Source: Saccharopolyspora_C sp047200635
GTDB lineage: Bacteria > Actinomycetota > Actinomycetes > Mycobacteriales > Pseudonocardiaceae
NCBI RefSeq assembly: GCF_047200635.1
Contig: NZ_JBJZOI010000027.1
Coordinates: 5,937-69,936, forward strand
Direction of reading: 5' to 3'
DNA length: 64,000 nucleotides
Both the position numbers and the translations under genes were made by a program. Positions 1 through 8,457 of the stretch are shown in pieces. A model generated the notes under the pieces. That model saw nothing but the letters and a program-made list of their open reading frames with translations, ran no database searches and was not told the DNA's origin. The first letter of the stretch is position 1; each line of letters begins with the position of its first letter.

Positions 1-503
1 CGCACGTGCGCCGCGAGACCGGCCGGGAGAACGTGCACGTGTGGGCGGGGGAGTGCCACGTGCACGCGGGGATCAACGGTGCCGAGCTCGCCGATCGCGC
101 CGCCGCGAACCCGGACGCGGACCTGTTCATCCACCCCGAGTGCGGCTGCGCGACCTCCGCGCTCTACCTCGCCGGGGAGGGGACGTTACCCGCGGACCGG
201 GTCAAGATCCTCTCCACCGGCGGGATGCTCGACGCGGCCCGCGCCACCGGCGCCGAGTCGGTCCTGGTGGCCACGGAGGTCGGGATGCTGCACCAGCTGC
301 GCCGCGCCGCCCCCGAGATCGACTTCCAGGCCGTGAACGACCGCGCGTCCTGCCGCTACATGAAGATGATCACCCCTGCGGCGCTGCTGCGGTGCCTTCG
401 CGAGGAGGCCGACGAGGTGCACGTGCCCCGCGACGTCGCGGAACGGGCCCGCGCCTCGGTGGAGCGCATGATCAGCATCGGCGATCCCGGAGGCGGCGAG
501 TGA
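1..503 (+). CDS. nadA: Quinolinate synthase NadA, C-terminal part (cut by window start)
   Basis: NadA condenses iminoaspartate with dihydroxyacetone phosphate to quinolinate in de novo NAD synthesis, using a [4Fe-4S] cluster. The visible ~166 residues carry the family's HPECGC motif, an STGGM stretch and a late NDRASCRYMK segment, which hold two of the cluster cysteines. The reading frame is open through the first base, so the true start lies upstream. The stop TGA overlaps the nadB GTG by 4 bases, so the three nad genes are translationally coupled. Identification is firm; the missing N-terminal half cannot be assessed. Confidence 0.93.
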   Translation, partial: HVRRETGRENVHVWAGECHVHAGINGAELADRAAANPDADLFIHPECGCATSALYLAGEGTLPADRVKILSTGGMLDAARATGAESVLVATEVGMLHQLRRAAPEIDFQAVNDRASCRYMKMITPAALLRCLREEADEVHVPRDVAERARASVERMISIGDPGGGE

Positions 504-2095
504 ACTGGGAGGCGCGCGCCGACCTGGTCGTCGTCGGCACCGGAGTCGCCGGTCTCACCGCCGCGCTCCGCGCCCGCGAGCTCGGGCTGCGGACCCTCGT
601 GGTGACCAAGGATTCGGCAGGAGCGGGCAACACGGCCTGGGCCCAGGGCGGGGTCGCGGTGGTGCGGGACGACGAGCACGACGACGGTGACAGCGTCCAG
701 CGGCACGCGGCCGACACCCGCACCGCCGGAGCCGGGCTCTGCGACGAGGACGCCGTGCGCGCCATCCTCGCCGACGGGGCCGCCGCCGTGGAACGGCTCC
801 GCGCGGCGGGCGCCCGGTTCGACCTCGCAGGCGCCGCGCTGGCCCGCACCCGCGAAGGCGGCCACACCGCGTTCCGCGTCATCCACGCCGGAGGCGACGC
901 CACGGGCGCCGAGGTGCAGCGCGCGCTCTCGAGCGCCGTGGGCGCCGACGGGATCCCGGTGCTGGAGCGGCACTGCGTCGTGGAACCCGTCCGCGACGAG
1001 AGCGGTGCCCTCGCCGGCGTGCTCGCGTTGGACGAGCACGGCAACCCCGGCGTGCTGCGTGCCCCCGCCGTGCTGCTCGCCACCGGCGGTCTTGGCCAGC
1101 TCTACGCAGCGACGACCAACCCCGAGGTGGCCACCGGCGACGGAATCGCGCTCGCGCTGCGCGCGGGAGCGACCGTCGCCGACCTGGAGTTCGTCCAGTT
1201 TCACCCGACCGTGCTGCACACCCCCGGTGCGGCGAGGGGCAGGCGGCCGCTGATCACCGAGGCCGTGCGCGGCGAGGGCGCGGTGCTGCTGGACGTGCGA
1301 GGCGAGCGGATCATGGCCGGTGCGCACCCGCAGGCGGACCTCGCCCCGCGCGACGTGGTCTCCGCGGAGATCAACCGCCGGCTCGGCGAGACCGGGGCGG
1401 AGCACGTGCTGCTCGACGCCACCGGGATCGACGGCTTCGCCGCGCGTTTCCCGACCGTGCACGCCTCCTGCCTGCGCGCGGGCATCGATCCGGTGCGGGA
1501 ACCGATCCCGGTGACCAGCGCCGCGCACTACGCCTGCGGCGGTGTCGTGACCGATGTGGAGGGCAGGACCGGCGTCGCCGGGCTCTACGCGGCCGGGGAG
1601 GTCGCCAGGACCGGCCTGCACGGGGCGAACCGGTTGGCCTCGAACAGCCTGCTGGAAGGCCTCGTCGTCGGCGCCCGCGCGGCCGAGGCCGTCGCCCGCG
1701 ACCTGGCCCGAGGGGCCGCGGTCCGCAGACCGGTCCTGGTCCCGGTGCCCGCGGCCGCCGTGGTGGACCGGGACCTGCTGCAGCGCACCCTGTCCCGGCA
1801 CGCCGGGATCGGACGCAGCGCCGAAGGACTCGCGGAGGCTCGCATCGCGCTGGACCAGGCCGGGGTCGTCCGGCCGCTGCGGACCAGGGAAGCCGTCGAG
1901 GACGCGTCGCTGGCGCTCACCGCGCAGGCCCTGCTCACCGCCGCCGAAGCCCGCACCGAATCCCGCGGCAGCCACCGGAGGCGGGATCACCCGGAGATCG
2001 ACGACGTACGCTGGCGGCGCAGCATCGCGCTGCGCTTGGACGTGTCCGGCTGGCTGTTCCGCACCGACCGCGAACCCGTGAGGAGCGTCGCATGA
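500..2095 (+). CDS. nadB: L-aspartate oxidase NadB
   Basis: This FAD enzyme oxidises L-aspartate to iminoaspartate, the substrate of NadA. The 531-residue product begins with MNWEARADLVVVGTG, whose GTGVAG is the Rossmann FAD-binding loop. The NTAWAQGGVA segment, the QFHPT motif, the HxxAGEV-like AGEVARTGLHGANRLASNS stretch and the helical C-terminal domain are typical of the succinate dehydrogenase/fumarate reductase flavoprotein superfamily. The GTG at 500 is chosen because it overlaps the nadA stop and gives family length; the open frame runs further upstream but antisense to nothing conserved. Its TGA overlaps the nadC ATG (ATGA). Confidence 0.95.
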   Translation: MNWEARADLVVVGTGVAGLTAALRARELGLRTLVVTKDSAGAGNTAWAQGGVAVVRDDEHDDGDSVQRHAADTRTAGAGLCDEDAVRAILADGAAAVERLRAAGARFDLAGAALARTREGGHTAFRVIHAGGDATGAEVQRALSSAVGADGIPVLERHCVVEPVRDESGALAGVLALDEHGNPGVLRAPAVLLATGGLGQLYAATTNPEVATGDGIALALRAGATVADLEFVQFHPTVLHTPGAARGRRPLITEAVRGEGAVLLDVRGERIMAGAHPQADLAPRDVVSAEINRRLGETGAEHVLLDATGIDGFAARFPTVHASCLRAGIDPVREPIPVTSAAHYACGGVVTDVEGRTGVAGLYAAGEVARTGLHGANRLASNSLLEGLVVGARAAEAVARDLARGAAVRRPVLVPVPAAAVVDRDLLQRTLSRHAGIGRSAEGLAEARIALDQAGVVRPLRTREAVEDASLALTAQALLTAAEARTESRGSHRRRDHPEIDDVRWRRSIALRLDVSGWLFRTDREPVRSVA

Positions 2096-2979
2096 CCCTG
2101 TCCGAGGTGACCACCGATCACCTGCGCTCGGCGGGGCTCGACCCGCAGGAGGTCCGCTCGCTGGTGCGCGCGGCGCTGGCCGAGGACCTGCGCTACGGGC
2201 TCGACGTCACCACCGAGGCCACCGTCCTCGTGGATGCCATCGCCGAAGCCACCTTCAGCTCCCGGCCCGCCGGGGTCGTCGCCGGTGTCCCGGTCGCGCG
2301 GGCGGTGCTGGACGAGGTGCTCGGGCCGGACGGCTACAAGGTCCTGCACAGCCGCAACGACGGCGACATGATCATGCCCGGGGAGAGCGCGCTCAGCGTG
2401 CACGCACCGGTCCGCGGCCTGCTCACCGCCGAGCGCACCGCGCTCAACCTGCTCTGCCACCTCTCCGGAATCGCCACCGCCACCGCCGAGTGGGTGCGAG
2501 CGGTGGAAGGCACCGGCTGCCGGATCCGGGACAGCCGCAAGACGCTGCCGGGGCTGCGGGTCCTGCAGAAGTACGCGGTCCGCTGCGGCGGCGGAGTGAA
2601 CCACCGGATGGGCCTGGGTGACGCGATGCTCATCAAGGACAACCACGTCGTCGCCGCCGGCTCGGCCGTCGCCGCCCTGCGCGCCTGCCGCGCGCACGCG
2701 CCGGAGCTCCCGATCGAGGTCGAGGTGACCACGTTGGAGGAACTCGACGAAGTGCTGGAGGAGGGTGCCGAGCTCGTGCTGCTGGACAACTTCTCCCCGC
2801 AGGACTGCGCCGACGCGGTGCGGCGGGCGAAGGAGATCTCCCCGGGGACCGAGCTGGAGGCCTCCGGCGGGCTCGCGCTCGGCGTCGCCCGCGCCTACGC
2901 GGAGACCGGGGTGCACTACCTCGCGGTCGGCGCGCTCACCCATTCGTCCCCGGCGCTGGACCTAGGCCTGGACATGTGA
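2092..2979 (+). CDS. nadC: Nicotinate-nucleotide pyrophosphorylase (carboxylating) NadC
   Basis: NadC transfers phosphoribosyl from PRPP to quinolinate with decarboxylation, giving nicotinate mononucleotide. The 295-residue protein has the quinolinate phosphoribosyltransferase signatures: DSRKTLPGLR with the catalytic lysine, RCGGGVNHRMGL, IKDNH, the EVEV acidic strand and a C-terminal EASGG. It follows nadB with a 4-base ATGA overlap and is the last gene of the nadABC unit. It ends 12 bases before the stop of the convergent amidohydrolase gene. Confidence 0.96.
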   Translation: MTLSEVTTDHLRSAGLDPQEVRSLVRAALAEDLRYGLDVTTEATVLVDAIAEATFSSRPAGVVAGVPVARAVLDEVLGPDGYKVLHSRNDGDMIMPGESALSVHAPVRGLLTAERTALNLLCHLSGIATATAEWVRAVEGTGCRIRDSRKTLPGLRVLQKYAVRCGGGVNHRMGLGDAMLIKDNHVVAAGSAVAALRACRAHAPELPIEVEVTTLEELDEVLEEGAELVLLDNFSPQDCADAVRRAKEISPGTELEASGGLALGVARAYAETGVHYLAVGALTHSSPALDLGLDM

Positions 2980-2991
2980 GCGCGCGCCGGG

Positions 2992-3783
2992 TCAGAACCG
3001 CCGGTTCGCCAGCACCGGGATGCTCGCCCGAGCCCGGTCCACGGCCTCGGGATCCAGCTCGGTGACGAGCACGCCGGGCGCGTCGGCGAGCTGCTCGTGC
3101 ACCGTGCCGGTCGGGGTGGCCACCGTGCTGTACCCGATGCCGGTGGGGGCCTTGCCGCCCGGTTCGACGCCCGCGGTGCGCGGGTCGGCCTGGCCGCAGG
3201 CCACCACCCACGAGGTGCTGTCCAGGGCGCGGGCGCGCACCAGCAGCTCCCACTGCTCGCGCTTGCCCTCACCGGCTCCCCACGAGGCAGCGGTGACGAT
3301 CGCCGTCGCCCCCCGTTCCGCCAGCGTCGTGAACAGCCCGGGGAAGCGCACGTCGTAGCAGGTCGTGACGCCGACCCGGGTGCCGTCGACCTCGACGACC
3401 AGCGGCTCCGCGCCGGGCGCGACGGTGCGCGACTCGGCGAAGCCGAACGCGTCGAAGAGGTGGATCTTGTCGTAGTGCGCCTCCACCCCCGGCCCGGTCA
3501 CCAGCAGGGTGTTGGCCACCCTGCCATCACCGGCGGGGGTGAACATGCCGACGACCGCGGTGATCCCGGCCTCGGCGGCGAGCCGGCGAACCTCGGTCGC
3601 CCAGGGGCCGTCCAGCGGCTCGGCGAGCGGTGCCAGCGGGACCCCGAAGCAGGCCATGGTCGCCTCGGGGAAGACCACGAGCCGCGCGCCCGCGGCGGCG
3701 GCCTCGCGGAGGCCGTCCGCCACCAGCTCCAGGTTCGCCGCGGGGTCGGGGGTGGACACGATCTGGCACAGCGCCACGCGCAT
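2992..3783 (-). CDS. Carbon-nitrogen hydrolase (nitrilase superfamily)
   Basis: The 263-residue protein belongs to the nitrilase/omega-amidase superfamily, which hydrolyses amides, N-carbamoyl compounds or nitriles through a Glu-Lys-Cys triad. The triad is visible: Glu in VVFPEATM, Lys in YDKIHLFD, Cys in GVTTCYDVRFPG. A YDKIHLFD plus CYDVRFP pattern is most like Nit/omega-amidase-type carbon-nitrogen hydrolases, but substrate cannot be read from sequence. The ATG at 3783 gives the usual MRVALCQ N-terminus; the frame upstream is just antisense to the next gene. It is transcribed divergently from the GntR gene, with a dyad operator between them, so it is probably a target of that regulator. 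Confidence 0.88.
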   Translation of the reverse strand: MRVALCQIVSTPDPAANLELVADGLREAAAAGARLVVFPEATMACFGVPLAPLAEPLDGPWATEVRRLAAEAGITAVVGMFTPAGDGRVANTLLVTGPGVEAHYDKIHLFDAFGFAESRTVAPGAEPLVVEVDGTRVGVTTCYDVRFPGLFTTLAERGATAIVTAASWGAGEGKREQWELLVRARALDSTSWVVACGQADPRTAGVEPGGKAPTGIGYSTVATPTGTVHEQLADAPGVLVTELDPEAVDRARASIPVLANRRF

Positions 3784-3807
3784 GGGTTCAGCCTCTCCAC
3801 TGTGGTT

Positions 3808-3824
3808 GCATACCCAGGATATGC
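3808..3824. promoter_or_regulatory. Candidate GntR operator, copy 1
   Basis: GCATACCCAGGATATGC is the core of a longer perfect dyad (7-base arms 3806-3812 and 3820-3826). It lies between the divergent amidohydrolase and GntR genes. The same half-sites at the same spacing recur at 5833-5849 as GTATACAAGAAGTATGC. The consensus GYATAC-N5-RTATGC is inferred from these two copies only. Confidence 0.65.
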
Positions 3825-3870
3825 AAGAGTTCCGGTTCCGGACGACCGCCCGCACCGCTAGGAGCCACCG

Positions 3871-4497
3871 TTGACCTCGGGCCGCCAGCTCGCCTACGAC
3901 CACCTGAAGGACACCGTGCTCAGCGATCCGGCGATGCAGGGCCGGTTCGTCAACGAGCAGACCCTCGCCGACGACATCGGGGTCTCGCGCACGCCGATCC
4001 GGGAGGCGCTGCTGCTGCTCGCCGCGGAGGAACTCGTGCAGCTGGTCCCCAAGCGCGGCGCCTACATCGCACCGGTCGGGGGCAGGCAGATCCGGGAGCT
4101 GTTCGAGCTGCGCGGGATGATGGAGCGCTACTCCGCCCGCCGCACCCTGGAACTCGGGACCGTTCCGGTGGCCGAGATGCGCGGTGAGCTGGACCGGCAG
4201 CGCGCGCTGCGCGCGGGCGAGGACGCCAGGGCCTTCATCGACCTCGACCACCGGTTCCACTCCGCCCTGGTGCGGGCCGTCGGCAACGACATGCTCACCA
4301 AGAACTACGACGGGCTGCGAGCACGCCAGATCCGCGCGGGCATCGTCGCGCTGTTCTCTGCGGAGAACCGGCGCACCGCCGTCGTCGACGAGCACGACGC
4401 GATCCTCGCCGCGCTCACCGAGGGCGACACCGAGGCCGCCGAGGCCGCGATCACCGCGCATCTGGGCGCGACGCAGCAGGTGTTGCTCGCGGGCTGA
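3871..4497 (+). CDS. GntR-family transcriptional regulator, FCD (FadR) subfamily
   Basis: The 208-residue protein has an N-terminal winged helix (roughly residues 5-70) with the GntR signature LADDIGVSRTPIREALLLLAAE and a C-terminal all-helical FCD domain. The latter has DLDHRFHSALVRAVGN and EHDAILAALTEGD, carrying the usual metal/acid-binding Asp and His residues. FCD regulators normally sense small organic acids and repress their own cassette. The TTG at 3871 follows a GGAG ribosome site at 3861-3864. Two matching dyads, one in its own upstream region and one between the transporter and the DUF2848 gene, are its likely operators. The 3' end overlaps the convergent transporter gene by 47 bases. 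Confidence 0.92.
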   Translation: MTSGRQLAYDHLKDTVLSDPAMQGRFVNEQTLADDIGVSRTPIREALLLLAAEELVQLVPKRGAYIAPVGGRQIRELFELRGMMERYSARRTLELGTVPVAEMRGELDRQRALRAGEDARAFIDLDHRFHSALVRAVGNDMLTKNYDGLRARQIRAGIVALFSAENRRTAVVDEHDAILAALTEGDTEAAEAAITAHLGATQQVLLAG

Positions 4498-5767
4498 TCG
4501 CCAGGCCGACGAGAGTGACCGCGCAGGCCGCGAGCAGGTAGCAGGCGGGCGCGATCCAGGTGTCGAAGTACGCGAACAGCCCGGTGAACAGCAGCGGGGC
4601 CAGCGCTCCACCGATCACCCCGGCCAAGGTGTAGGCGAGTGAGCAGCCGGTGTAGCGCAGCCGGGTGCTGAACTGCTCGGCCACGAAGGCGGCCTGCGGG
4701 CCGTACATCAGCGAGTGCCACAGCAGGCCGACCACCACCCCGACCACCAGCAGCGGCGCCGAACCGACGCCGATCAGGGGGAAGAACGCGAACGGCCACA
4801 CCGCCCCGCCGACCACTCCGATCGCGTACACCCGGCGCCGCCCCCACCGGTCCGACAGCAGGCCCGCGGCCGGGATCAACGCGAGCTGGCAGGCCGAGCC
4901 GATCATGACCCCGGTGACCGCCCAGCCCTGCGGGAGCCCCAGCTCCTTCGTGACGTAGGTGAGGACGAAGACCGTGAACAGCGCGTAGAGCACGTCCGGG
5001 CCCACGCGGGAGAGGATCGCGGCGAGCAGGGCGCGCGGCTCCTCGGTGAACACCTCGCGCAGCGGTGCCGAGGCCCGCTCGCCGGAGCGCTGCAACTGCC
5101 GGAACACCGGGGTCTCCTCCAGCTTCACCCGGATCCACAGGCCGAACAGCACCAGCACCGCGGAGAGCAGGAACGCGACCCGCCAGCCCCAGGCCAGGAA
5201 CTGCTCCGCGGTGAGCGCGGCGGCCAGCACGGCGAGCACGCCGTTGGCCAGGAGATTGCCCGCCGGCGGGCCGATCTGCGCGGCGGACGCCCAGAAGCCG
5301 CGGCGCCGCTCGTCGCCGAACTCGCTGGAGAGCAGCACGGCACCGCCCCACTCGCCACCGATCCCGACGCCCTGGGCGAAGCGCAGGGCCACCAGCAGCA
5401 CGGCGCCCAGCGGACCCACCTGCTCGTGCGTGGGCAGCACGCCGATGAGCACCGTGGCGATGCCGGTGAGCAGCAGCGTGATCACCAGCACCTGCTTGCG
5501 GCCCAGCACATCGCCCAGGCGGCCGAACACGAAGCCGCCCAGCGGCCGGGACAGGTAACCCACGGCGTAGGTCGAGAACGCCAGCAGCGTGCCCGAGAGC
5601 GGGTCGTGGCTGGGGAAGAACAGATCTCCGAAGACCAGTGCGGAGGCCACCGAGTAGGCGGCGAAGTCGTACCACTCCAGGGAGGTCCCGGACAGCGCGG
5701 CGACGAAGGCCTTGACGAGGTCCTTGCGCGGCGGGCGGGTGGGCGTGTCGGCGAGTGCTCGACTCAT
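4451..5767 (-). CDS. MFS transporter, metabolite:H+ symporter (MHS) type
   Basis: The product is a 438-residue, about 12-helix major facilitator. It shows SGTSLEWYDFAAYS near the N-terminus, the GRLGDVLGRKQ loop motif between helices 2 and 3, RFAQGVGIGGEWGGAVL in helix 4 and LSDRWGRRRVY in the second half. These are hallmarks of the MHS subfamily, which takes up organic acids, betaines or similar metabolites with protons. The ATG at 5767 is preceded by AAGGA. It diverges from the DUF2848 gene across a second copy of the GntR dyad, which suggests it imports the inducer or substrate of this cassette. Substrate is unknown. Confidence 0.9.
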   Translation of the reverse strand: MSRALADTPTRPPRKDLVKAFVAALSGTSLEWYDFAAYSVASALVFGDLFFPSHDPLSGTLLAFSTYAVGYLSRPLGGFVFGRLGDVLGRKQVLVITLLLTGIATVLIGVLPTHEQVGPLGAVLLVALRFAQGVGIGGEWGGAVLLSSEFGDERRRGFWASAAQIGPPAGNLLANGVLAVLAAALTAEQFLAWGWRVAFLLSAVLVLFGLWIRVKLEETPVFRQLQRSGERASAPLREVFTEEPRALLAAILSRVGPDVLYALFTVFVLTYVTKELGLPQGWAVTGVMIGSACQLALIPAAGLLSDRWGRRRVYAIGVVGGAVWPFAFFPLIGVGSAPLLVVGVVVGLLWHSLMYGPQAAFVAEQFSTRLRYTGCSLAYTLAGVIGGALAPLLFTGLFAYFDTWIAPACYLLAACAVTLVGLAISPRATPAASRPDAR

Positions 5768-5832
5768 CGGCGGTCCTTGTCGAGGGGGTCCGTCACATCG
5801 ACCGGGTGCCCGGCCGAGATGTGGTACGAACT

Positions 5833-5849
5833 GTATACAAGAAGTATGC
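5833..5849. promoter_or_regulatory. Candidate GntR operator, copy 2
   Basis: GTATACAAGAAGTATGC sits between the divergent MHS transporter and DUF2848 genes. It matches the dyad at 3808-3824 in half-sites and in spacing (GYATAC-N5-RTATGC), supporting control of both divergent promoter pairs by one GntR protein. Confidence 0.6.
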
Positions 5850-5865
5850 CGATGGGGAGGGTCTG

Positions 5866-6543
5866 ATGTTTCCACTTCGTTTCGACGTCGCGGGCAGGTC
5901 CGTGGAGGTGCCCGTGCGCTCCCTGCTCAACGCCGGGTACGCCGGGCGGAGCCAGGACGACGTGGCCGCTCACGTCGCCGAGCTCGCCGAGCTCGGGGTG
6001 CCCGCGCCGACCCGGACCCCCTGCCTCTACCCAGTCGCGCCCTACCTGGCGATGCAGGTCGACGAGGTCCCCGCGCAGCACGCGCGGACCTCGGGGGAGG
6101 CCGAGTGGGCCCTGGTCATCGCCGGACCCGGGGAGGAGGACGTGCTGCTCACCGCCGCCTGCGACCACACCGACCGGCAGCTGGAGGTGCACGGGGTCGC
6201 GTGGAGCAAGCAGGCCGGCCCCGACGTGCTCGGCTCCCGGGCGTGGCGACTGGTCGACGTCGCCGACCGGATCGACTCGCTGACCCTCATCGGCGAGGCC
6301 GGTGGTCGGCGCATCCAGCGGGGAACGCTGGCGGAGCTGCTCACCCCGCGGTACTGGCTGGACCGGCTTCGCGAGCTCGGGCTGGACGAGACCGGTACGG
6401 TGCTGCTCTCCGGCACGATCCCGATGGACGGGGCGGTCGACCAGTTCGCCGGGTCCTGGCGGGTCGCGCTCGCCGATCCCGTCACCGGGGACGTGCTGGA
6501 GTGCGGCTACACCGTGCGCGAGCTGCCGGGGCCGATCGCCTGA
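5866..6543 (+). CDS. DUF2848 family protein
   Basis: The 225-residue protein resembles the DUF2848 family: an opening MFPLRFDVAGR, a segment ending in TRTPCLYPVAPYLAMQV, a conserved GEAEWALVI strand and an ACDHTDRQLEVHGVAWSKQ stretch. The family is considered fumarylacetoacetate-hydrolase-like in fold but has no assigned reaction. A strong GGGGAGG ribosome site (5854-5860) fixes the ATG at 5866; the frame is open further upstream but crosses the operator. Association with an amidohydrolase and an organic-metabolite symporter suggests a step in degradation of an imported amide or acid. That role is inference. Confidence 0.8.
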   Translation: MFPLRFDVAGRSVEVPVRSLLNAGYAGRSQDDVAAHVAELAELGVPAPTRTPCLYPVAPYLAMQVDEVPAQHARTSGEAEWALVIAGPGEEDVLLTAACDHTDRQLEVHGVAWSKQAGPDVLGSRAWRLVDVADRIDSLTLIGEAGGRRIQRGTLAELLTPRYWLDRLRELGLDETGTVLLSGTIPMDGAVDQFAGSWRVALADPVTGDVLECGYTVRELPGPIA

Positions 6544-6709
6544 CCTGCGGTGGTCACCCGAAGGTCCTGTCGCGTCGCGGGCTTCGTCGATCCACCGGGC
6601 ACGTGGTCGGAATGTGATCCGCCCGATGTGGCATCGTGACTCCCTGCAAGTTCGCGGCGGCCCGCCGTGAACGGTGCCAGGAGCAGCACACGACGAGTGG
6701 GAGGAAGAC

Positions 6710-6871
6710 GTGAGCGACAGCGGCGAAGGCACCACTTTCATGCAGTGGCGCGAGCGGGCGCAGTCGGAGGTCCAGGAGGACCGGCCCCAGATGCGGGCGG
6801 TGCTCATCACCGCTGCGGTGGTAGTCCTGGTGGGCATCCTCGTGGGAGTCGTCGTCCTCCTGCTGTCCTGA
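6710..6871 (+). CDS. Small single-pass membrane protein
   Basis: A 53-residue ORF starts at a GTG preceded by GGGAGG (6699-6704). The N-terminal half is hydrophilic (SDSGEGTTFMQWRERAQ) and the C-terminal ~24 residues, VLITAAVVVLVGILVGVVVLLLS, form one transmembrane helix reaching the last residue, as in tail-anchored proteins. The clear ribosome site and helix argue it is expressed. No family is recognised. Confidence 0.6.
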   Translation: MSDSGEGTTFMQWRERAQSEVQEDRPQMRAVLITAAVVVLVGILVGVVVLLLS

Positions 6872-6974
6872 TCGGTTCGGGGAGGCCCTGGCGAGATCCG
6901 GACGGCCCCGCGGGGCGGGCGGTCCGGGTCGCGAGGTGGCCGTTCCGGGGTGGATACACCACCTTCAAGTGATG

Positions 6975-6990
6975 ACGAACCGCTGTTCGA
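6975..6990. promoter_or_regulatory. LexA-type SOS box
   Basis: ACGAACCGCTGTTCGA differs by one base from the actinobacterial SOS consensus TCGAAC-N4-GTTCGA. It lies 18 bases upstream of the ATG of the DUF222/HNH gene. In Mycobacterium tuberculosis several genes of the related 13E12 repeat family are known members of the LexA regulon, which makes the match more credible than the motif alone. Confidence 0.75.
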
Positions 6991-7008
6991 GCGGGAACAC
7001 TCGTCGTC

Positions 7009-8418
7009 ATGGAGCCCTTGGTCGCGTCGCAGACCCGCGTGCCGCAGCCCCGTTCACCGGAGCCGCGGCGCGAGTCGGCCGGTGCTGCCGAGGGCGCCAC
7101 CGCAGCCCCGGACGCCCGGGCCGAGCTCGCGAGCGCGGTGGACGGACTCCTGGGCCGCGGCGAGCGGCCCGCTCCGTCCCGCTCGGACGCCGAGCTGGTC
7201 GAGGGAATCCGCGAGGCCGAGTCGGCGCTCCGGGCCGCGCTGTCCTGGCAGACCGAACTCATCGCCGAGGCCGAGCGCCGCGGCCTGCACCGCACCGCTG
7301 GTGCTCGTTCCGCCCCGGCATGGCTGCGAGAACTGCTCAACATCGGCTACGGCGACGCCCGTTCCCGCGTGGTCGTCGGACGAGTCGTGGCGGAACGAGT
7401 CGAGTTCGGCGGTGAGCCGCTACCGCCCGTGCTGCCCGCGACCGCCCGGGTTTTTCACGACCGGGAAGCGAGCCTCGCGCACGCCCAGGTGATCGAGCAC
7501 GCGATGGACAAGCTGCCGTCCCGGATCGATGCCGGGCAGCGGGCCGGAGTGGAGCAGCTGCTCGCCGAGGAGGCCAAAGTCCTCTCCCCGCGCGAGTTGG
7601 AGATCGCCGCCGAGCGGGTGCGGTACCTCCTCGACCAGGACGGTGCGTTGCGGGACGAGCGGTCGCACGTCGAGCACCGCGAACTGCACCTGACCACCGA
7701 CCGCGACGGCAGGACCCTGCTCAAGGGGCGGCTGGACCGCGAGAGCGGTGCCAAGCTGCGGGCCGCGCTCGAACCGCTGGCCGTCCCGCGCCCCGGCGAC
7801 GGGGGCGAGCGGGATCGCCGGACGACGGCCAAGCGCAACGCGGACGCGCTCGCGGAACTCGTGGACATCGCGCTCAGCGCCGACGAACTCCCCCGCCACG
7901 GCGGGCAGCGCCCGCAGCTGACGATCACCATCGGCCACGAGCAGCTCCGGGAATCGCTCGCGGGCGACCGGCTCGGCGGCACGATCGAGACCACCGGCCA
8001 GCCGATCACCGCGGAGAGCGCCCGCCGGATCGCCTGCGATGCCGAGCTGCTGCCGGTCCTCCTGGACGGTGAGAGCCGCCCGCTGGACGTCGGTCGTGCG
8101 CGGCGCTCGGCGCCGCCGCACCTGCGCGCGGCGTTGCTCGCCCGGGACGGCAAGTGCGCCTTCCCCGCCTGCGATCCCCCGACCGGCGCCTCCGAGGCGC
8201 ACCACGTCCGGCACTGGGCCGACGGTGGCGCGACGGCGCTGGACAACCTGGTCATGCTCTGCGCCCACCACCACTCGGTGGTGCACGAGCAGCGGTGGGA
8301 GGTCGAGCTCGAAGCGGGACGGCCCGTGTTCACCCCGCCCGAGTGGGTCGACCGGCACCGAACACCCAGGCCCGGCAACCGGGCTCAGCACGAACCACCC
8401 GACCTGTCCGCGTCCTGA
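7009..8418 (+). CDS. DUF222 / HNH endonuclease (13E12 repeat family)
   Basis: The 469-residue protein has a DUF222 region over about residues 45-330 and a C-terminal HNH nuclease module. In the latter, CAFPACD provides the zinc-type Cys pair, EAHHVRHWADGG the first catalytic His residues, and LDNLVMLCAHHHSVVHEQRWEV the Asn and distal His residues. Members of this family are multi-copy in actinobacteria and their cellular role is unclear; DNA-damage control in mycobacteria hints at a role linked to repair or to mobile DNA. The SOS box at 6975-6990 ends 18 bases before the ATG, and no clear ribosome site is seen, so the transcript may be almost leaderless. No flanking repeats were found. Confidence 0.92.
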   Translation: MEPLVASQTRVPQPRSPEPRRESAGAAEGATAAPDARAELASAVDGLLGRGERPAPSRSDAELVEGIREAESALRAALSWQTELIAEAERRGLHRTAGARSAPAWLRELLNIGYGDARSRVVVGRVVAERVEFGGEPLPPVLPATARVFHDREASLAHAQVIEHAMDKLPSRIDAGQRAGVEQLLAEEAKVLSPRELEIAAERVRYLLDQDGALRDERSHVEHRELHLTTDRDGRTLLKGRLDRESGAKLRAALEPLAVPRPGDGGERDRRTTAKRNADALAELVDIALSADELPRHGGQRPQLTITIGHEQLRESLAGDRLGGTIETTGQPITAESARRIACDAELLPVLLDGESRPLDVGRARRSAPPHLRAALLARDGKCAFPACDPPTGASEAHHVRHWADGGATALDNLVMLCAHHHSVVHEQRWEVELEAGRPVFTPPEWVDRHRTPRPGNRAQHEPPDLSAS

Positions 8419-8425
8419 CGGCGGC

Positions 8426-8454
8426 ACGGGCACCCCCGCGCGCCCGGGTGCCGT
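8426..8454. terminator. Hairpin between convergent HNH and methyltransferase genes
   Basis: GGCACCC (8429-8435) pairs with GGGTGCC (8446-8452), with partial extension outward. It occupies most of the 39-base gap between two converging genes, so it could serve both directions. No T-tract. Confidence 0.45.
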
Positions 8455-8457
8455 CGC

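Noticed and set aside
356..1990. Long minus-strand ORF opposite nadA/nadB (and similar long shadows opposite gltB, trpE, trpB and pyk)
   Set aside because: High-GC third positions keep antisense frames open; the products are His/Arg/Gly-rich and unrelated to known folds, while the plus strand encodes complete known enzymes.
7009..8418. Mobile element carrying the HNH gene
   Set aside because: 13E12-type genes can be repetitive, but no flanking direct or inverted repeats, integrase or base-composition change was seen.
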